64,000 bases of DNA, from positions 1 through 64,000 of the forward strand of contig JAJPJL010000003.1 in the NCBI GenBank assembly GCA_021324255.1, written 5' to 3'. Each line of letters begins with the position of its first letter. Positions within the stretch are counted from its first letter, which is position 1. Both the position numbers and the translations under genes were made by a program. The stretch comes from Bacillota bacterium (lineage in GTDB: Bacteria; Sysuimicrobiota; Sysuimicrobiia; Sysuimicrobiales; Segetimicrobiaceae). Positions 1 through 7,854 of the stretch are shown here, piece after piece. The notes beneath the pieces are model-generated. The model did not search any database and was not told the DNA's origin. It was given only the letters and a program-made list of their open reading frames with translations.

Positions 1-15
1 GCTGCACCGTAGAGT

Positions 16-94
16 CCTCTTCGGCAACCCGGCTGACCCAGAGGGTCCCGTGGCTTTGCGTCCCCGAATTGCTTCGGGTTTGCCCGTTCGGAGG
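16..94 (-). promoter_or_regulatory. Cyclic-di-GMP-I (GEMM-I) riboswitch aptamer
   Basis: Read on the minus strand, this stretch carries the hallmark blocks of the GEMM-I aptamer in the right order: GGGCAAACC, a hairpin CCCGAA-GCAA-TTCGGG with a GNRA loop, GGGACGCAAAGCC, a second hairpin GACCC-TCT-GGGTC, then AGCCGGGTTGCC. The outer stem closes with CCTC (94-91) against GAGG (19-16). The family senses c-di-GMP, and some variants sense 3',3'-cGAMP. The RNA points toward position 1, so the controlled gene lies outside the window. The expression platform (terminator or ribosome-site switch) would also be off the left edge. The identification is from sequence blocks and pairing, not from a covariance-model score. 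Confidence 0.9.
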
Positions 95-121
95 CAGTGC
101 TGGCTATTGAGTTGTGTCGCA

Positions 122-150
122 ATTATGGCCTTACCGTCACGCGGTGTCAA
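122..150 (-). promoter_or_regulatory. Sigma70-type promoter for the riboswitch transcript
   Basis: On the minus strand TTGACA (150-145) is followed after exactly 17 bases by CATAAT (127-122), matching the housekeeping consensus at 11 of 12 positions. Transcription would begin near 115, about 20 bases upstream of the aptamer. The placement supports a functional riboswitch-controlled transcript running left off the window. Confidence 0.8.
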
Positions 151-507
151 TTACATTTCTGTGTTCGTTGCGTGATGTGGTGGGACAGTGATCGAAAAAT
201 CTCGGCTCCGGTAATGCTCCAGTATGCCTACCGCCAACCGCCGGTCCGGCTACGGAGAGCCCGGGCACGCGGATCGCCCCGACGGGCTCCACATCCGCCG
301 CGGGCTGTCAAATTTACCCCGGACCTGCATCGTATTGCCCGCCCGTCAATCACCGCTCGACCTCCCGGCCGCCGCCGCTGGCCCGCCGGGTCCTCCCGGG
401 ACCCTGGGGCGAAGACGCTCGTGGCAGCCTCGTGACCCGCCGGTGACGCCCGCGTGAACCTGGAGGAGCATCCTGAACGCCGGACATGATCCGGGAGGTG
501 ACTGACG
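151..507. other. Intergenic, no gene recognised
   Basis: This stretch lies between the leftward riboswitch promoter and the rightward gene at 508. Open frames exist on both strands but show no recognisable domain and no ribosome site. It is less GC-rich around 151-215 and very GC-rich after that. It probably holds the promoter of the 508 gene, but I cannot point to clear -35 and -10 boxes. A ribosome site, GGGAGGTG at 493-500, sits just before the start at 508. Confidence 0.5.
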
Positions 508-1050
508 ATGCGGGCTCGCGCGGGCATGATGGCAACCGTCCTGGCGGCCGCGACCGCCGCGGCGGGACTCGGGACCGGCCTCGCCGCCGGCTACACCGTG
601 GGCACGGGAACCGTCACCATTCAGGGCGCGCAGCAACGGGTGCTGACGGACGCCAGAGGCATGACGCTGTACTACTTTGCGGCCGATACGCCGAGCCGCA
701 GCGCCTGCACCGGCGGGTGCGCGGGCACGTGGCCGGCCCTCACGAGCGACACACCGCCCACGGCGGAGGACTCGCTTCCGGGCACGCTGACGGTCGTGCG
801 CACGGCCAACGGCTCCCAGGTCGCCTACAACGGTCACCTGCTGTACCGCTACGCGGGGGACACGGCGCCGGGGCAGGCGAACGGCCACGGCATCGCCGGG
901 AAGTGGTGGGCCGCCAGTGTGACGCTCAAGCCGGCAACGGTTGCGCCGTCCCCGCCATCCGGCGGCTACGGCGGAAACACGGGCGGCGGTTACGGCGGGA
1001 ACCAGGGCAGTAGTCAGGGTGGCGGCGGCATGGGCGGGAGCCACTACTAG
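508..1050 (+). CDS. Secreted protein with COG4315/PF03640-type repeats
   Basis: An exported protein of 180 residues and unknown function. Residues 1-28 form a signal peptide (basic start, Ala/Gly-rich core, AAG-type end). The mature part holds two copies of the short 'secreted repeat' fold: the first reads LTDARGMTLYYFAADT with SACTGGCAGTWPAL following, the second reads VAYNGHLLYRYAGDT. These repeats are typical of surface lipoprotein_15 family proteins in actinobacteria and other soil bacteria. No lipobox cysteine is obvious, so it may be secreted free. The last 35 residues are Gly/Ser/Tyr-rich low-complexity sequence. The start at 508 is favoured by GGGAGGTG eight bases upstream. It stands alone. 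Confidence 0.85.
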   Translation: MRARAGMMATVLAAATAAAGLGTGLAAGYTVGTGTVTIQGAQQRVLTDARGMTLYYFAADTPSRSACTGGCAGTWPALTSDTPPTAEDSLPGTLTVVRTANGSQVAYNGHLLYRYAGDTAPGQANGHGIAGKWWAASVTLKPATVAPSPPSGGYGGNTGGGYGGNQGSSQGGGGMGGSHY

Positions 1051-1151
1051 CACCGGCGCGGCCCGGACGCCGGCGGCCGGCTGATCCCGGGCGGCGGCTC
1101 CGAACGCTCCGCGGCACGCCGGCGTGCGTCCAGAGCCCCGCCCAGTGCAGG

Positions 1152-2399
1152 GTGATCCGCCCCGCGGGCGGAAATCCCGCGGGGATGCTCCTCCTCGACG
1201 CGGACAGGCTGATCGACGGCGCGGCGGACTTCGCGCTTGTGCGAGGACAACTCAGGATCGACGGCGACCGGATCGTCGCGGTCGCACCGTCGGGCTCCGC
1301 GGACGGTGGGGATGGGGGCGCCTCGGGCGACCGGCGCGGCGGCGCGCGCCCCGGCGACGTGCGGATCTCGCTGCCGGGCTGCACGCTGCTGCCCGGCCTC
1401 ATCGACTTTCACACGCACGCGGGCATCGACACACGGCACGCGGGCCTGTCCGCCCAAGCACACGCGCCGCAACCGATCGCGACCGGCGATGCGGTCGGGC
1501 GCCTCCAGGACGATCTGCGGAGCGGCGTGACCACGGCGCGGCTGTGCGGGGATATCGGCGGGCTCGACCTCCGGCTTCGCGCCGAGATCGATGCGGGGCG
1601 CGTGGTCGGACCGCGGCTCTTCGTCGCCGGCCGTGCCATGCGCTCGCCGCGGGGCGGCGGCGGGGCGATCGCGTCCGTCCTGACGGACGACCCCGACGAC
1701 ATCGCGCACGCCGTCCGCGCGAACCTTGCGGACGGCGCCGACCTGATCAAGCTCTTCGTCTCGGATGGCGTCGGGGATCCCTCACGCGACCCGACCGCCT
1801 GCTACTACGGCGAAGCGCACGTCGCCGCGGCGACCCGTCACGCGCACGAGGCCGGGCGGGCGGTCGCGGCGCACCTCCTCGGCGGACCCGGCGTGGCCGA
1901 GGCGATCCGCGGCGGCCTCGACGTGATCGAGCACGGGTGGTTTTTGTCGGACGCCGACCTCGACCTCGCGGCGCGCCACGGGACCCTGATCACCCTCACC
2001 CTCGGCGTGCTCTGCGGGCCCGACACCCGCGCCTTTGGCGGGATACCGGCGGAGGACGCGCGTCTCCTCGAGTTGGGCGAGCGGGCCTGCGATACCGCGC
2101 GCAAGGTGATCGCGCGCGGCATGCGATATGTGGTCGGCACCGATGCGGTGCACGGCCACCTTGCCGACGAGGTGCGATGGTTGGTCGCGCTCGGCGAAAC
2201 GCCGGTGCGCGCGATCCAAGCCGCGACCGCGCGACCGGCCCAGGCGCTCGGCATGGCGCAGCGGCTCGGGACGCTCGAGCCGGGCAAGACCGCGGACGTG
2301 ATCGCGGTCGAAGGCGACCCGCTTGCCGACATCTCGACGTTGCGGCGGATTCGCCTGGTGGTGCGCGCGGGCCGCATCGTGCACGGGAGGGCGGCGTGA
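1152..2399 (+). CDS. Metal-dependent amidohydrolase (imidazolonepropionase-like)
   Basis: A cytosolic TIM-barrel hydrolase of the amidohydrolase superfamily, probably acting on a cyclic amide or a peptide-like substrate; the substrate is unknown. Visible motifs are the first metal site DFHTH in LPGLIDFHTHAG, the histidine of AAHLLG, the VIEHGW segment with the second histidine, and the metal aspartate in VVGTDAVHG. The C-terminal ALGMAQRLGTLEPGKTADV segment is the usual small beta-sandwich return. The GTG start at 1152 gives 415 residues; the ATG at 1185 removes 11 residues and begins MLLLDADRLIDG, which fits the family better. The stop overlaps the next gene by four bases, so the two are translationally coupled. 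Confidence 0.88.
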   Translation: MIRPAGGNPAGMLLLDADRLIDGAADFALVRGQLRIDGDRIVAVAPSGSADGGDGGASGDRRGGARPGDVRISLPGCTLLPGLIDFHTHAGIDTRHAGLSAQAHAPQPIATGDAVGRLQDDLRSGVTTARLCGDIGGLDLRLRAEIDAGRVVGPRLFVAGRAMRSPRGGGGAIASVLTDDPDDIAHAVRANLADGADLIKLFVSDGVGDPSRDPTACYYGEAHVAAATRHAHEAGRAVAAHLLGGPGVAEAIRGGLDVIEHGWFLSDADLDLAARHGTLITLTLGVLCGPDTRAFGGIPAEDARLLELGERACDTARKVIARGMRYVVGTDAVHGHLADEVRWLVALGETPVRAIQAATARPAQALGMAQRLGTLEPGKTADVIAVEGDPLADISTLRRIRLVVRAGRIVHGRAA

Positions 2400-3265
2400 C
2401 CGAGGCGCGCGTGACGACGGTCGGCTTCATCGGCCTCGGCGAGATGGGGCTGCCGATGGCCCGGCGTCTCCACGGCGCGGGGCTCCGGGTCGTGGGCTAC
2501 GACGTGCGACCGGAAGCGCTGCGCGCGCTCGAAGCGGCGGGCGGCGAGATCGTCCCTTCCGCCGGCGACGCCGCAGGCCGGTCCGAGGCGACGATCGTCA
2601 TGGTGCGCACGCCGGCCCAGGCCGAGGCCGTCGTCCTCGCCAAGGGCGGGGTGCTCGAGCGCGCGCCGCACGGCGCACTCCTCGTCGTGATGAGCACCGT
2701 CGGCGTCCCATGCATGCGCCGTCTCGCCGCGGCCGCACGAGGGCGCGGGCTCCGCTTCCTCGACGCGCCGGTGAGCGGCGGGCGGGCCCGCGCCGAGGAC
2801 GGTACCCTCACGATCATCGTCGGCGCCGCGGCGCCGGACCTCGAGGCCGCGCGGCCGGTCCTGGCGGCGATGGGGACGGCGATCGAGCACGTGGGCGACG
2901 CCGGCGCCGGCACGGTGGTCAAGATGGCCAATCAGGTGCTCCTGACCGCGAGCCTGATCGCCGCGCGGGAGATGGCCGCCCTCACGAGCCGGGCCGGGCT
3001 GGAGCCCGAGGCCGTGTGGCGCGTCCTCCGCACCTGCACCGGCGCGACGTGGGTGCTCGAGCACTGGCCGGTGGTCCGCGAGTGGATCGAGGGCTACCGC
3101 CCGGGAACCTCCCTCGACATCCTGGTCAAGGACACCGGGCTCGCGCTGGAGAGTGCGCGCGAGGCCGGGGTGTCCGCGCCGATGCTCGGCCTCGCCTCGC
3201 AGCTCATCATCGCATTGACACAGCGGCTCGGCGCCGCGGATCCCGGAGGACGCCGAGGCGGTTAG
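2396..3265 (+). CDS. NAD(P)-dependent beta-hydroxyacid dehydrogenase
   Basis: A 289-residue member of the 3-hydroxyisobutyrate / 6-phosphogluconate dehydrogenase-like family. The N-terminal Rossmann motif is GFIGLGEMGLPMARRL, the substrate loop is DAPVSGGRARAEDGTL, and the catalytic lysine lies in VVKMANQVLLTAS. The second half is the usual all-helical domain. The GTG start at 2396 overlaps the TGA of the amidohydrolase (GTGA), so the pair form an operon. The gene meets the aminotransferase on the other strand tail to tail with a four-base overlap. Substrate unknown; the pairing suggests oxidation of a hydroxyacid released by the amidohydrolase (inference). Confidence 0.9.
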   Translation: MTEARVTTVGFIGLGEMGLPMARRLHGAGLRVVGYDVRPEALRALEAAGGEIVPSAGDAAGRSEATIVMVRTPAQAEAVVLAKGGVLERAPHGALLVVMSTVGVPCMRRLAAAARGRGLRFLDAPVSGGRARAEDGTLTIIVGAAAPDLEAARPVLAAMGTAIEHVGDAGAGTVVKMANQVLLTASLIAAREMAALTSRAGLEPEAVWRVLRTCTGATWVLEHWPVVREWIEGYRPGTSLDILVKDTGLALESAREAGVSAPMLGLASQLIIALTQRLGAADPGGRRGG

Positions 3266-4620
3266 CCGGCCAGCAGGCGCGGCGCGATCTGCTCGATCTC
3301 CGGCCGCATCTCGCGCAACGCGTCGCCGACCGCGACCGCGCACGCCTCGATCTCGGCGTCGCCCATCGGCGTGCACAGGCTCAGCGACCCGCGCGGCATG
3401 AGGTGGATACCGCGGTTCAGCAGGTGCAGGTGCAGTCGTGACTGCAGCGCCGCGGGCACCGCGGCGCGCGCGCGATAGCCGGTCACCGGCCGGTCCGTCA
3501 GCAAGACGCTCGCGAACGATCCCGCCCCCGTGATCTGCGCCGTGACCCCGGCATCGTGCACCGCCTCCCGCAGACCCGCGCGCAGCCGGTCGCCGAGCCC
3601 GTTGAGCCGGTCGATCTGCGCCTGATCGAGCACGCGCAGCACCGCGGCGCCCGCGGCCATCGTGGCCCGGTTGCCGTTGAACGTGCCGGAGTGATGGAGC
3701 GCGCCCGGACGCGTGGGATCGAAGAGGTCCATGACGTCGCGCCGCCCGCCGAACGCGCCCACCGGGAATCCGCCGCCGATGATCTTGCCCATCGCGGTAA
3801 GATCGGGCATCACGCGATAGTACTCCTGCGCGCCCCCGCGGCTCAGCCGCAGCGTCTGGACCTCGTCGAAGATGAGCAGCGCGCCCCCGCGACGAACCGC
3901 GTCCCGCACGCCGGCGAGGTATCCGGACGGCGGGACGATGTAGCCGAATCCGCCGGGGAGCGGCTCCAGGATGAGCGCGGCGATCTCGCCGGGATGCCGC
4001 GCGAACGCGCGCTCCACGGCCGCGACGTCGCCGAACGGCACGACGATCACGTCGTCGGCCACGTGCCTAGGCAGGCCGGCCGAGGCCGGCACCGGCACGG
4101 GGGCATCCGCCGGGCCCGCGGCATCCACGGGCGGCGCGACGCTGACTTCGACCGCGTCGTGCGTGCCGTGGAACCCACCCTCGACTTTGATGAACCGCTG
4201 CCGCCCGGTGAACGCGCGCGCGGCGCGGAGCGCGTAGAGTGTGGCTTCGGTCCCCGAGTTGCAGAAGCGGACGCGCTCCACCGACGGAACGCGGCGGACG
4301 AGCATCGCCGCGAGCTCCACCTGGGCGGCGAGCGGCGCGGCGTAGGCGGTCCCCCGCGGCAGCTCTCGGCCCACCGCCTCCAGGACGGCCGGGTGGGCAT
4401 GCCCCAGGACGAGCGACGTGTAGTTGTTGAGAAAGTCCAGGTAGACGTTGCCGTCGACGTCCCAGATCCGGCAGCCCTCGCCGCGGTCGACGAAGATGGG
4501 GTACGGCGCCCACCACGCGGACGAGCGCGTGTCGCCGCCCGGCATCACCTCGCGGGCCTGCTCGTGGAGACGGCGAGACGCCGGGGTCCGCTCGAGGTAT
4601 CGCTGGAGCGCGTCGGCCAT
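3262..4620 (-). CDS. Class III PLP aminotransferase-fold enzyme (GSA-aminomutase-like)
   Basis: A 452-residue PLP enzyme. The fold is clear from DGNVYLDFLNNYTSLVLGH near the N-terminus, the phosphate-binding NSGTEATLYALRAAR, the PLP ring aspartate in LLIFDEVQT and the Schiff-base lysine in AMGKIIGGGFPVGAFGG. Sequence style is closest to glutamate-1-semialdehyde aminomutase relatives, but no heme-biosynthesis genes are near. Members of this fold include the aminophosphonate ammonia-lyase PbfA, and the gene lies next to phosphonoacetate hydrolase on the same strand, so a role in 2-aminoethylphosphonate breakdown is possible. Other options are an omega-amino-acid transaminase or a racemase. The start at 4620 is an ATG; 117 bases separate it from the upstream 112-residue protein. 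Confidence 0.85.
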   Translation of the reverse strand: MADALQRYLERTPASRRLHEQAREVMPGGDTRSSAWWAPYPIFVDRGEGCRIWDVDGNVYLDFLNNYTSLVLGHAHPAVLEAVGRELPRGTAYAAPLAAQVELAAMLVRRVPSVERVRFCNSGTEATLYALRAARAFTGRQRFIKVEGGFHGTHDAVEVSVAPPVDAAGPADAPVPVPASAGLPRHVADDVIVVPFGDVAAVERAFARHPGEIAALILEPLPGGFGYIVPPSGYLAGVRDAVRRGGALLIFDEVQTLRLSRGGAQEYYRVMPDLTAMGKIIGGGFPVGAFGGRRDVMDLFDPTRPGALHHSGTFNGNRATMAAGAAVLRVLDQAQIDRLNGLGDRLRAGLREAVHDAGVTAQITGAGSFASVLLTDRPVTGYRARAAVPAALQSRLHLHLLNRGIHLMPRGSLSLCTPMGDAEIEACAVAVGDALREMRPEIEQIAPRLLAG

Positions 4621-4737
4621 GAGCCTCCTCCCGCCGCGGATGCGCTCGCTCCGCCGGCCCCGCGCGCCGGCGCCCGCGGCGTCACGGAGAAGGTTCGGTC
4701 CGCGGCGCGAGACTCCCCCCCGTGCCCGCGGCGCCGC

Positions 4738-5076
4738 CTACGGCGCCGGCCCTTGCTCGACGCGCGGAGCTTCACGCCGCAGCGCCTCGAGGAACCCGGC
4801 CGGATCCGCCGGGTTGATGACAAAGTTGCGCACCCATCCCGTCTTCCGCCGGAGCACGACGAACCGGGCCGGCGCGAAGTTGCACCAATGCTCGTTCCAG
4901 AACGGCACCCGCCGCAGCGGTACCGCGTCCGCGCGCGCAACGTCGTCGAGGGCAACGCGCCGGACGACCCAGCGCCCAAGGCGCACCTCCACGCCGGCGG
5001 GCGTGACGCGAAAGTCGAACGGCCACTCGAGGCGGCCTTGGCGTGTCGTGCGCGACGAGCACATCGAGGGCATCAC
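4738..5076 (-). CDS. Small PH-like protein of unknown function
   Basis: A 112-residue soluble protein. The order of short beta-strand segments (VRLGRWVVRRVALDDVARAD, then ARFVVLRRKTGWVRNFVI), closed by a helix (PADPAGFLEALRRE), resembles bacterial pleckstrin-homology-like domains; this is a pattern judgement. It has no signal peptide and no catalytic motif. The GTG start at 5076 and ATG at 5073 overlap the stop of phnA, so it is co-translated with phosphonoacetate hydrolase. Its role in the phosphonate locus is unknown. Confidence 0.7.
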   Translation of the reverse strand: MMPSMCSSRTTRQGRLEWPFDFRVTPAGVEVRLGRWVVRRVALDDVARADAVPLRRVPFWNEHWCNFAPARFVVLRRKTGWVRNFVINPADPAGFLEALRREAPRVEQGPAP

Positions 5077-6320
5077 CCCACCCCGTTGAGGGCCAGATCG
5101 AGCACATCGAAGTTGCGGAGCGGCGCCGCCAGGGCGCGCGCCGCGTACTCGCCGGCCAACGGGTGGGAGAGGATCAGCGGCACCTCGCGCTCGGCGAGCC
5201 CGCCGTGCGACCGCAGACGGCGGCCGACGAGGCCGCCGAGGTCGTGGTCCTCGCGGCGCGCGCCGAGCGCCGTGTGCCGATCGGCGAACACGGCGAGATC
5301 GGCTTCGCGGTCCCGCGGCAGCTCGTACGCCTCGCAGACCTGATCCGCATCGAGCACGCCGGTCACCCCCGGAAGGCCGCGGATCGCGCTTGCCAGCGCC
5401 CCGAGGTCGCGGATGCGGCGCGCGTACACGCGCACAAAGGATCCCAGCGCGCCGTGGTGCCGCACGAACGGGTCGGCGATCGGGCAGATGACGCGCGCCG
5501 CGCCCGGCCCGAAGCGTGCCGCGAGCTCGTCCTCGACGTAGACGACGTTGGGGTCGCCGGCCGGGGTCGCCTTGTCGTTCATGCCGTGATCCGCCACCAC
5601 GGCGACGGTCGCGCCGAGCGCCCGCAGCCGCCCGAGGCGCTCGTCGACCGCGCGATGAAACGCGTCCGACTCGGGCGCCCCGGGCGGGAACGCGTGCTGC
5701 ACGAGGTCGGAGAGCGACAGGTACATGAGCTCCGGACGATCCCGCTCCAGCAACCGGATGCCCGCGTCGAGCACGAACAGGGAAAGGTCTTCGGAGTACG
5801 GGTCCGGCGTGGCGCGACCCACGAGCCGCTCCACATCCTCGATGCCGTGCTCGGCCCGCGTACAGTGCGCGGCCCGCTCGGACGAAAAGCAGACCCCGCG
5901 CATCCCGTAGCCCAGCATCTTGCGGAGCTTGTCCTTGGCCGTGATGGCGGCCGTCGCGACGCCCGCGCGGCTCATCGCCGCGAGCACCGTGCCGCAGCGG
6001 AGGAGACGGGCGTCGGTGACCATCACCTCGGCCCCGGTCTCGCGGTCGAGGTAGAAGTTGCCGTTGACGCCGTGGACGCTCGGCGGCGCGCCCGTCACGA
6101 TCGATGTGTTGTTGGGGTTGGTGGTGGTCGGCACCGCGGCCAGGGCGCGCGCGGCGAATCCCACCCGGTGAAACTCGGCGAGCGCCGGCACGGTGCCGGT
6201 CCGGAGGCCGTGCTCGAGGTACGCGGGATCGAAGCCGTCCACGCAGACGACGACGGTGGGACGGATCGGGCGCCGGTACGCCCGGCCGTTCACCTCGATG
6301 CGATCATCGCCGCCGGCCAT
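5073..6320 (-). CDS. phnA: Phosphonoacetate hydrolase
   Basis: This enzyme splits phosphonoacetate into acetate and phosphate, the last step of the PhnW-PhnY-PhnA route from 2-aminoethylphosphonate. It is a 415-residue, two-zinc alkaline-phosphatase-fold enzyme. All expected ligands are visible in order: Asp28 in VVVCVDGFDP, the Thr67 nucleophile in TTTNPNNTSIVTG, the Asp and His of SDLVQHAF, the Asp-His of VADHGMN and the last His in ILSHPL. The segments VNGRAYRRP and ITAKDKLR are also typical of this family. PhnW and PhnY are not in the window. It heads a short unit with the PH-like protein and is separated by 358 bases from the transporter genes upstream. Confidence 0.93.
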   Translation of the reverse strand: MAGGDDRIEVNGRAYRRPIRPTVVVCVDGFDPAYLEHGLRTGTVPALAEFHRVGFAARALAAVPTTTNPNNTSIVTGAPPSVHGVNGNFYLDRETGAEVMVTDARLLRCGTVLAAMSRAGVATAAITAKDKLRKMLGYGMRGVCFSSERAAHCTRAEHGIEDVERLVGRATPDPYSEDLSLFVLDAGIRLLERDRPELMYLSLSDLVQHAFPPGAPESDAFHRAVDERLGRLRALGATVAVVADHGMNDKATPAGDPNVVYVEDELAARFGPGAARVICPIADPFVRHHGALGSFVRVYARRIRDLGALASAIRGLPGVTGVLDADQVCEAYELPRDREADLAVFADRHTALGARREDHDLGGLVGRRLRSHGGLAEREVPLILSHPLAGEYAARALAAPLRNFDVLDLALNGVG

Positions 6321-6363
6321 CCCCTGTCGAATGCGCGGCCGACCCCCCGGGTCCCTGCGCGCG

Positions 6364-6585
6364 TCACCTCAGCCAGATCGGGCAGTGCACCGCGACGCCC
6401 ACCATGTAGAGTCCCTGGATGGCCTGCTCGAGGAAGGACGGCAGGCCGTGAATGACGGCAGGAGCCCCCTTGACCGACGCGGCGATCGGGGAGTAGGCGC
6501 ATGCCGCGTGTGGCACGCTGTGCCACTGCCTGAGCGTGATATGGGCGACATGCCACGGGGCGTGGAGAAGGTGTCGGAGTGCCAC
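6364..6585 (-). CDS. Possible short hypothetical protein or gene remnant
   Basis: A 73-codon frame with GTG start directly after an in-frame TAA. In its second half (from the codons reading AYSPIAASVKGAPAV) about 90% of third bases are G or C, as in true genes here; the first half is less biased. No domain is recognised and there is no good ribosome site. It could be a real small protein, the tail of a decayed gene, or chance. It overlaps the inverted repeat at 6510-6526. Confidence 0.3.
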   Translation of the reverse strand: MALRHLLHAPWHVAHITLRQWHSVPHAACAYSPIAASVKGAPAVIHGLPSFLEQAIQGLYMVGVAVHCPIWLR

Positions 6586-6645
6586 ACGTGCTTCTTACCC
6601 ACATGCCCCCACCGGGCCACGGCACTGATCCAGGAGCACTAGGGG

Positions 6646-6672
6646 GCACCGGCGCGCCGTGGTCGCCGGTGC
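6646..6672 (-). terminator. Strong hairpin after the phosphonate transporter operon
   Basis: A nine-base-pair stem, GCACCGGCG against CGCCGGTGC, with a nine-base loop starts seven bases after the stop codon of the ABC ATPase gene. No run of T follows, so it may be a terminator of the GC-rich type, an RNA 3'-end protector, or a pause site. Confidence 0.45.
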
Positions 6673-6678
6673 GCGCGC

Positions 6679-7827
6679 TTACGCGTCCACGATCACGCAG
6701 TCGGCCCGGTCGAACGAGAGCACGAGCTCCTCGCCGACGCGCCGGGCACTGTCCCACTGGCCGGCCGGGACCTCGGCCGCGAGGCGGACCGGTGCGCTGC
6801 CGGGCACGGTCACGCGGACGGTCACCGCCGCGCCCTTGAACGACACGTCGTCGAACACGCCCCGCACGCGGTTGGCGCCATGGGTGTCGAGCCGCACGCG
6901 CTCGGGCCGCACGCAAAACGTCACCGGCTGGCCCAGAGCGCAGGTGATCGGCGCCGGGATCTCGACCCGCTCGCTTCCGACGGCCACGACGGCGGCGCCG
7001 TTGCGGCGCTCGAGCACCGCCGCGTGCACGATGTTCGACGCGCCCATGAACTCGGCGCAGAAGATCGTGCGCGGCCGGCTGAAGACCTCCTCCGGCGTGC
7101 CGATCTGCGCGACGCGGCCGGCGTTCATCACCACGATGCGATCGGAGATGACGAGCGCCTCCTCCTGGTCATGCGTCACGTAGAGAATCGCGACGTCGGG
7201 AATCCGCCGGTGGAGCTGTTTGATCTCCTCCCGGAGCTCCACCCGCAGCCGCGCGTCGAGCGCGGAGAGCGGTTCGTCGAAGAGCAGAATGTCCGGCTCG
7301 ATGGCCATGGCCCGCGCCACGGCGACGCGCTGCTGCATGCCTCCGGAGAGTTCGCGCGGGTAGCGGCCGCCCCACTGCCCCAGCCGGACGAGGTCGAGCA
7401 TCTCGCCCACCTTGTCGCGAACCCGCGCCGCCGGCCAGCGGCGCACCTTGAGCCCGAACGCGACGTTCTGCGCCACCGTCATGTGCGGGAAGAGCGCGTA
7501 ATGCTGGTACACGAGACCGATGTTGCGACGGTGCGGCGGGAGCGCCTCCGCCGGGGCGCCGCGCAGGTACACGCGGCCGCCCGACGGTGAAATGAAGCCG
7601 GCAACTACGCGCAGGGCCGTCGTCTTGCCGCACCCGCTCGGGCCGAGCAGGGTGACGAGCTCCCCGCGGCTGACGCGGAGCGTGAGCCCGTCGAGGGCAC
7701 GCGTGTCCCGGAAGTCGACCGTGACGGCGTCGAGCCGGATGCACGCCGCGTCGGGCGCGGGCGGGAGCGGTGCCGTGGCAACCGCCGGACCGCTCCCGCC
7801 GTCCCAGGGAAACGTCGCGTCACTCAT
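6679..7827 (-). CDS. Phosphonate ABC transporter ATP-binding protein (PhnT-like)
   Basis: The energy-coupling ATPase for a binding-protein-dependent importer, 382 residues, peripheral to the inner membrane. Motifs: Walker A GPSGCGKTT, Q-loop YQHYALFPHM, signature LSGGMQQRVAVARA, Walker B ILLFDEPLSALD, H-loop YVTHDQEEA. About 120 C-terminal residues form the TOBE-type regulatory domain seen in the Pot/Fbp/Phn group. A 25-residue Pro/Ala-rich extension precedes the domain. It is the last gene of the transporter set and lies downstream of the matching binding protein. Its place inside the phn operon supports 2-aminoethylphosphonate or a similar phosphonate as cargo. Confidence 0.9.
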   Translation of the reverse strand: MSDATFPWDGGSGPAVATAPLPPAPDAACIRLDAVTVDFRDTRALDGLTLRVSRGELVTLLGPSGCGKTTALRVVAGFISPSGGRVYLRGAPAEALPPHRRNIGLVYQHYALFPHMTVAQNVAFGLKVRRWPAARVRDKVGEMLDLVRLGQWGGRYPRELSGGMQQRVAVARAMAIEPDILLFDEPLSALDARLRVELREEIKQLHRRIPDVAILYVTHDQEEALVISDRIVVMNAGRVAQIGTPEEVFSRPRTIFCAEFMGASNIVHAAVLERRNGAAVVAVGSERVEIPAPITCALGQPVTFCVRPERVRLDTHGANRVRGVFDDVSFKGAAVTVRVTVPGSAPVRLAAEVPAGQWDSARRVGEELVLSFDRADCVIVDA

Positions 7828-7854
7828 CCGAACCGGCCGCTGCCCGAGCCCCCG

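Larger units (their letters stand above)
6321..6678. other. Gap between phosphonate transporter and phnA
   Basis: This region holds a post-operon hairpin, a weak open frame (annotated separately) and a 7-bp inverted repeat GTGGCAC-gct-GTGCCAC at 6510-6526 that looks like a transcription-factor site. No clear -35/-10 pair for phnA was found. A plus-strand frame ending at 6642 has poorer codon bias and is not called. Confidence 0.5.

Noticed and set aside
97-457. Several short frames at the left edge on both strands
   Set aside because: Arg/Pro-rich products, no ribosome sites, and overlap with a clear riboswitch promoter.
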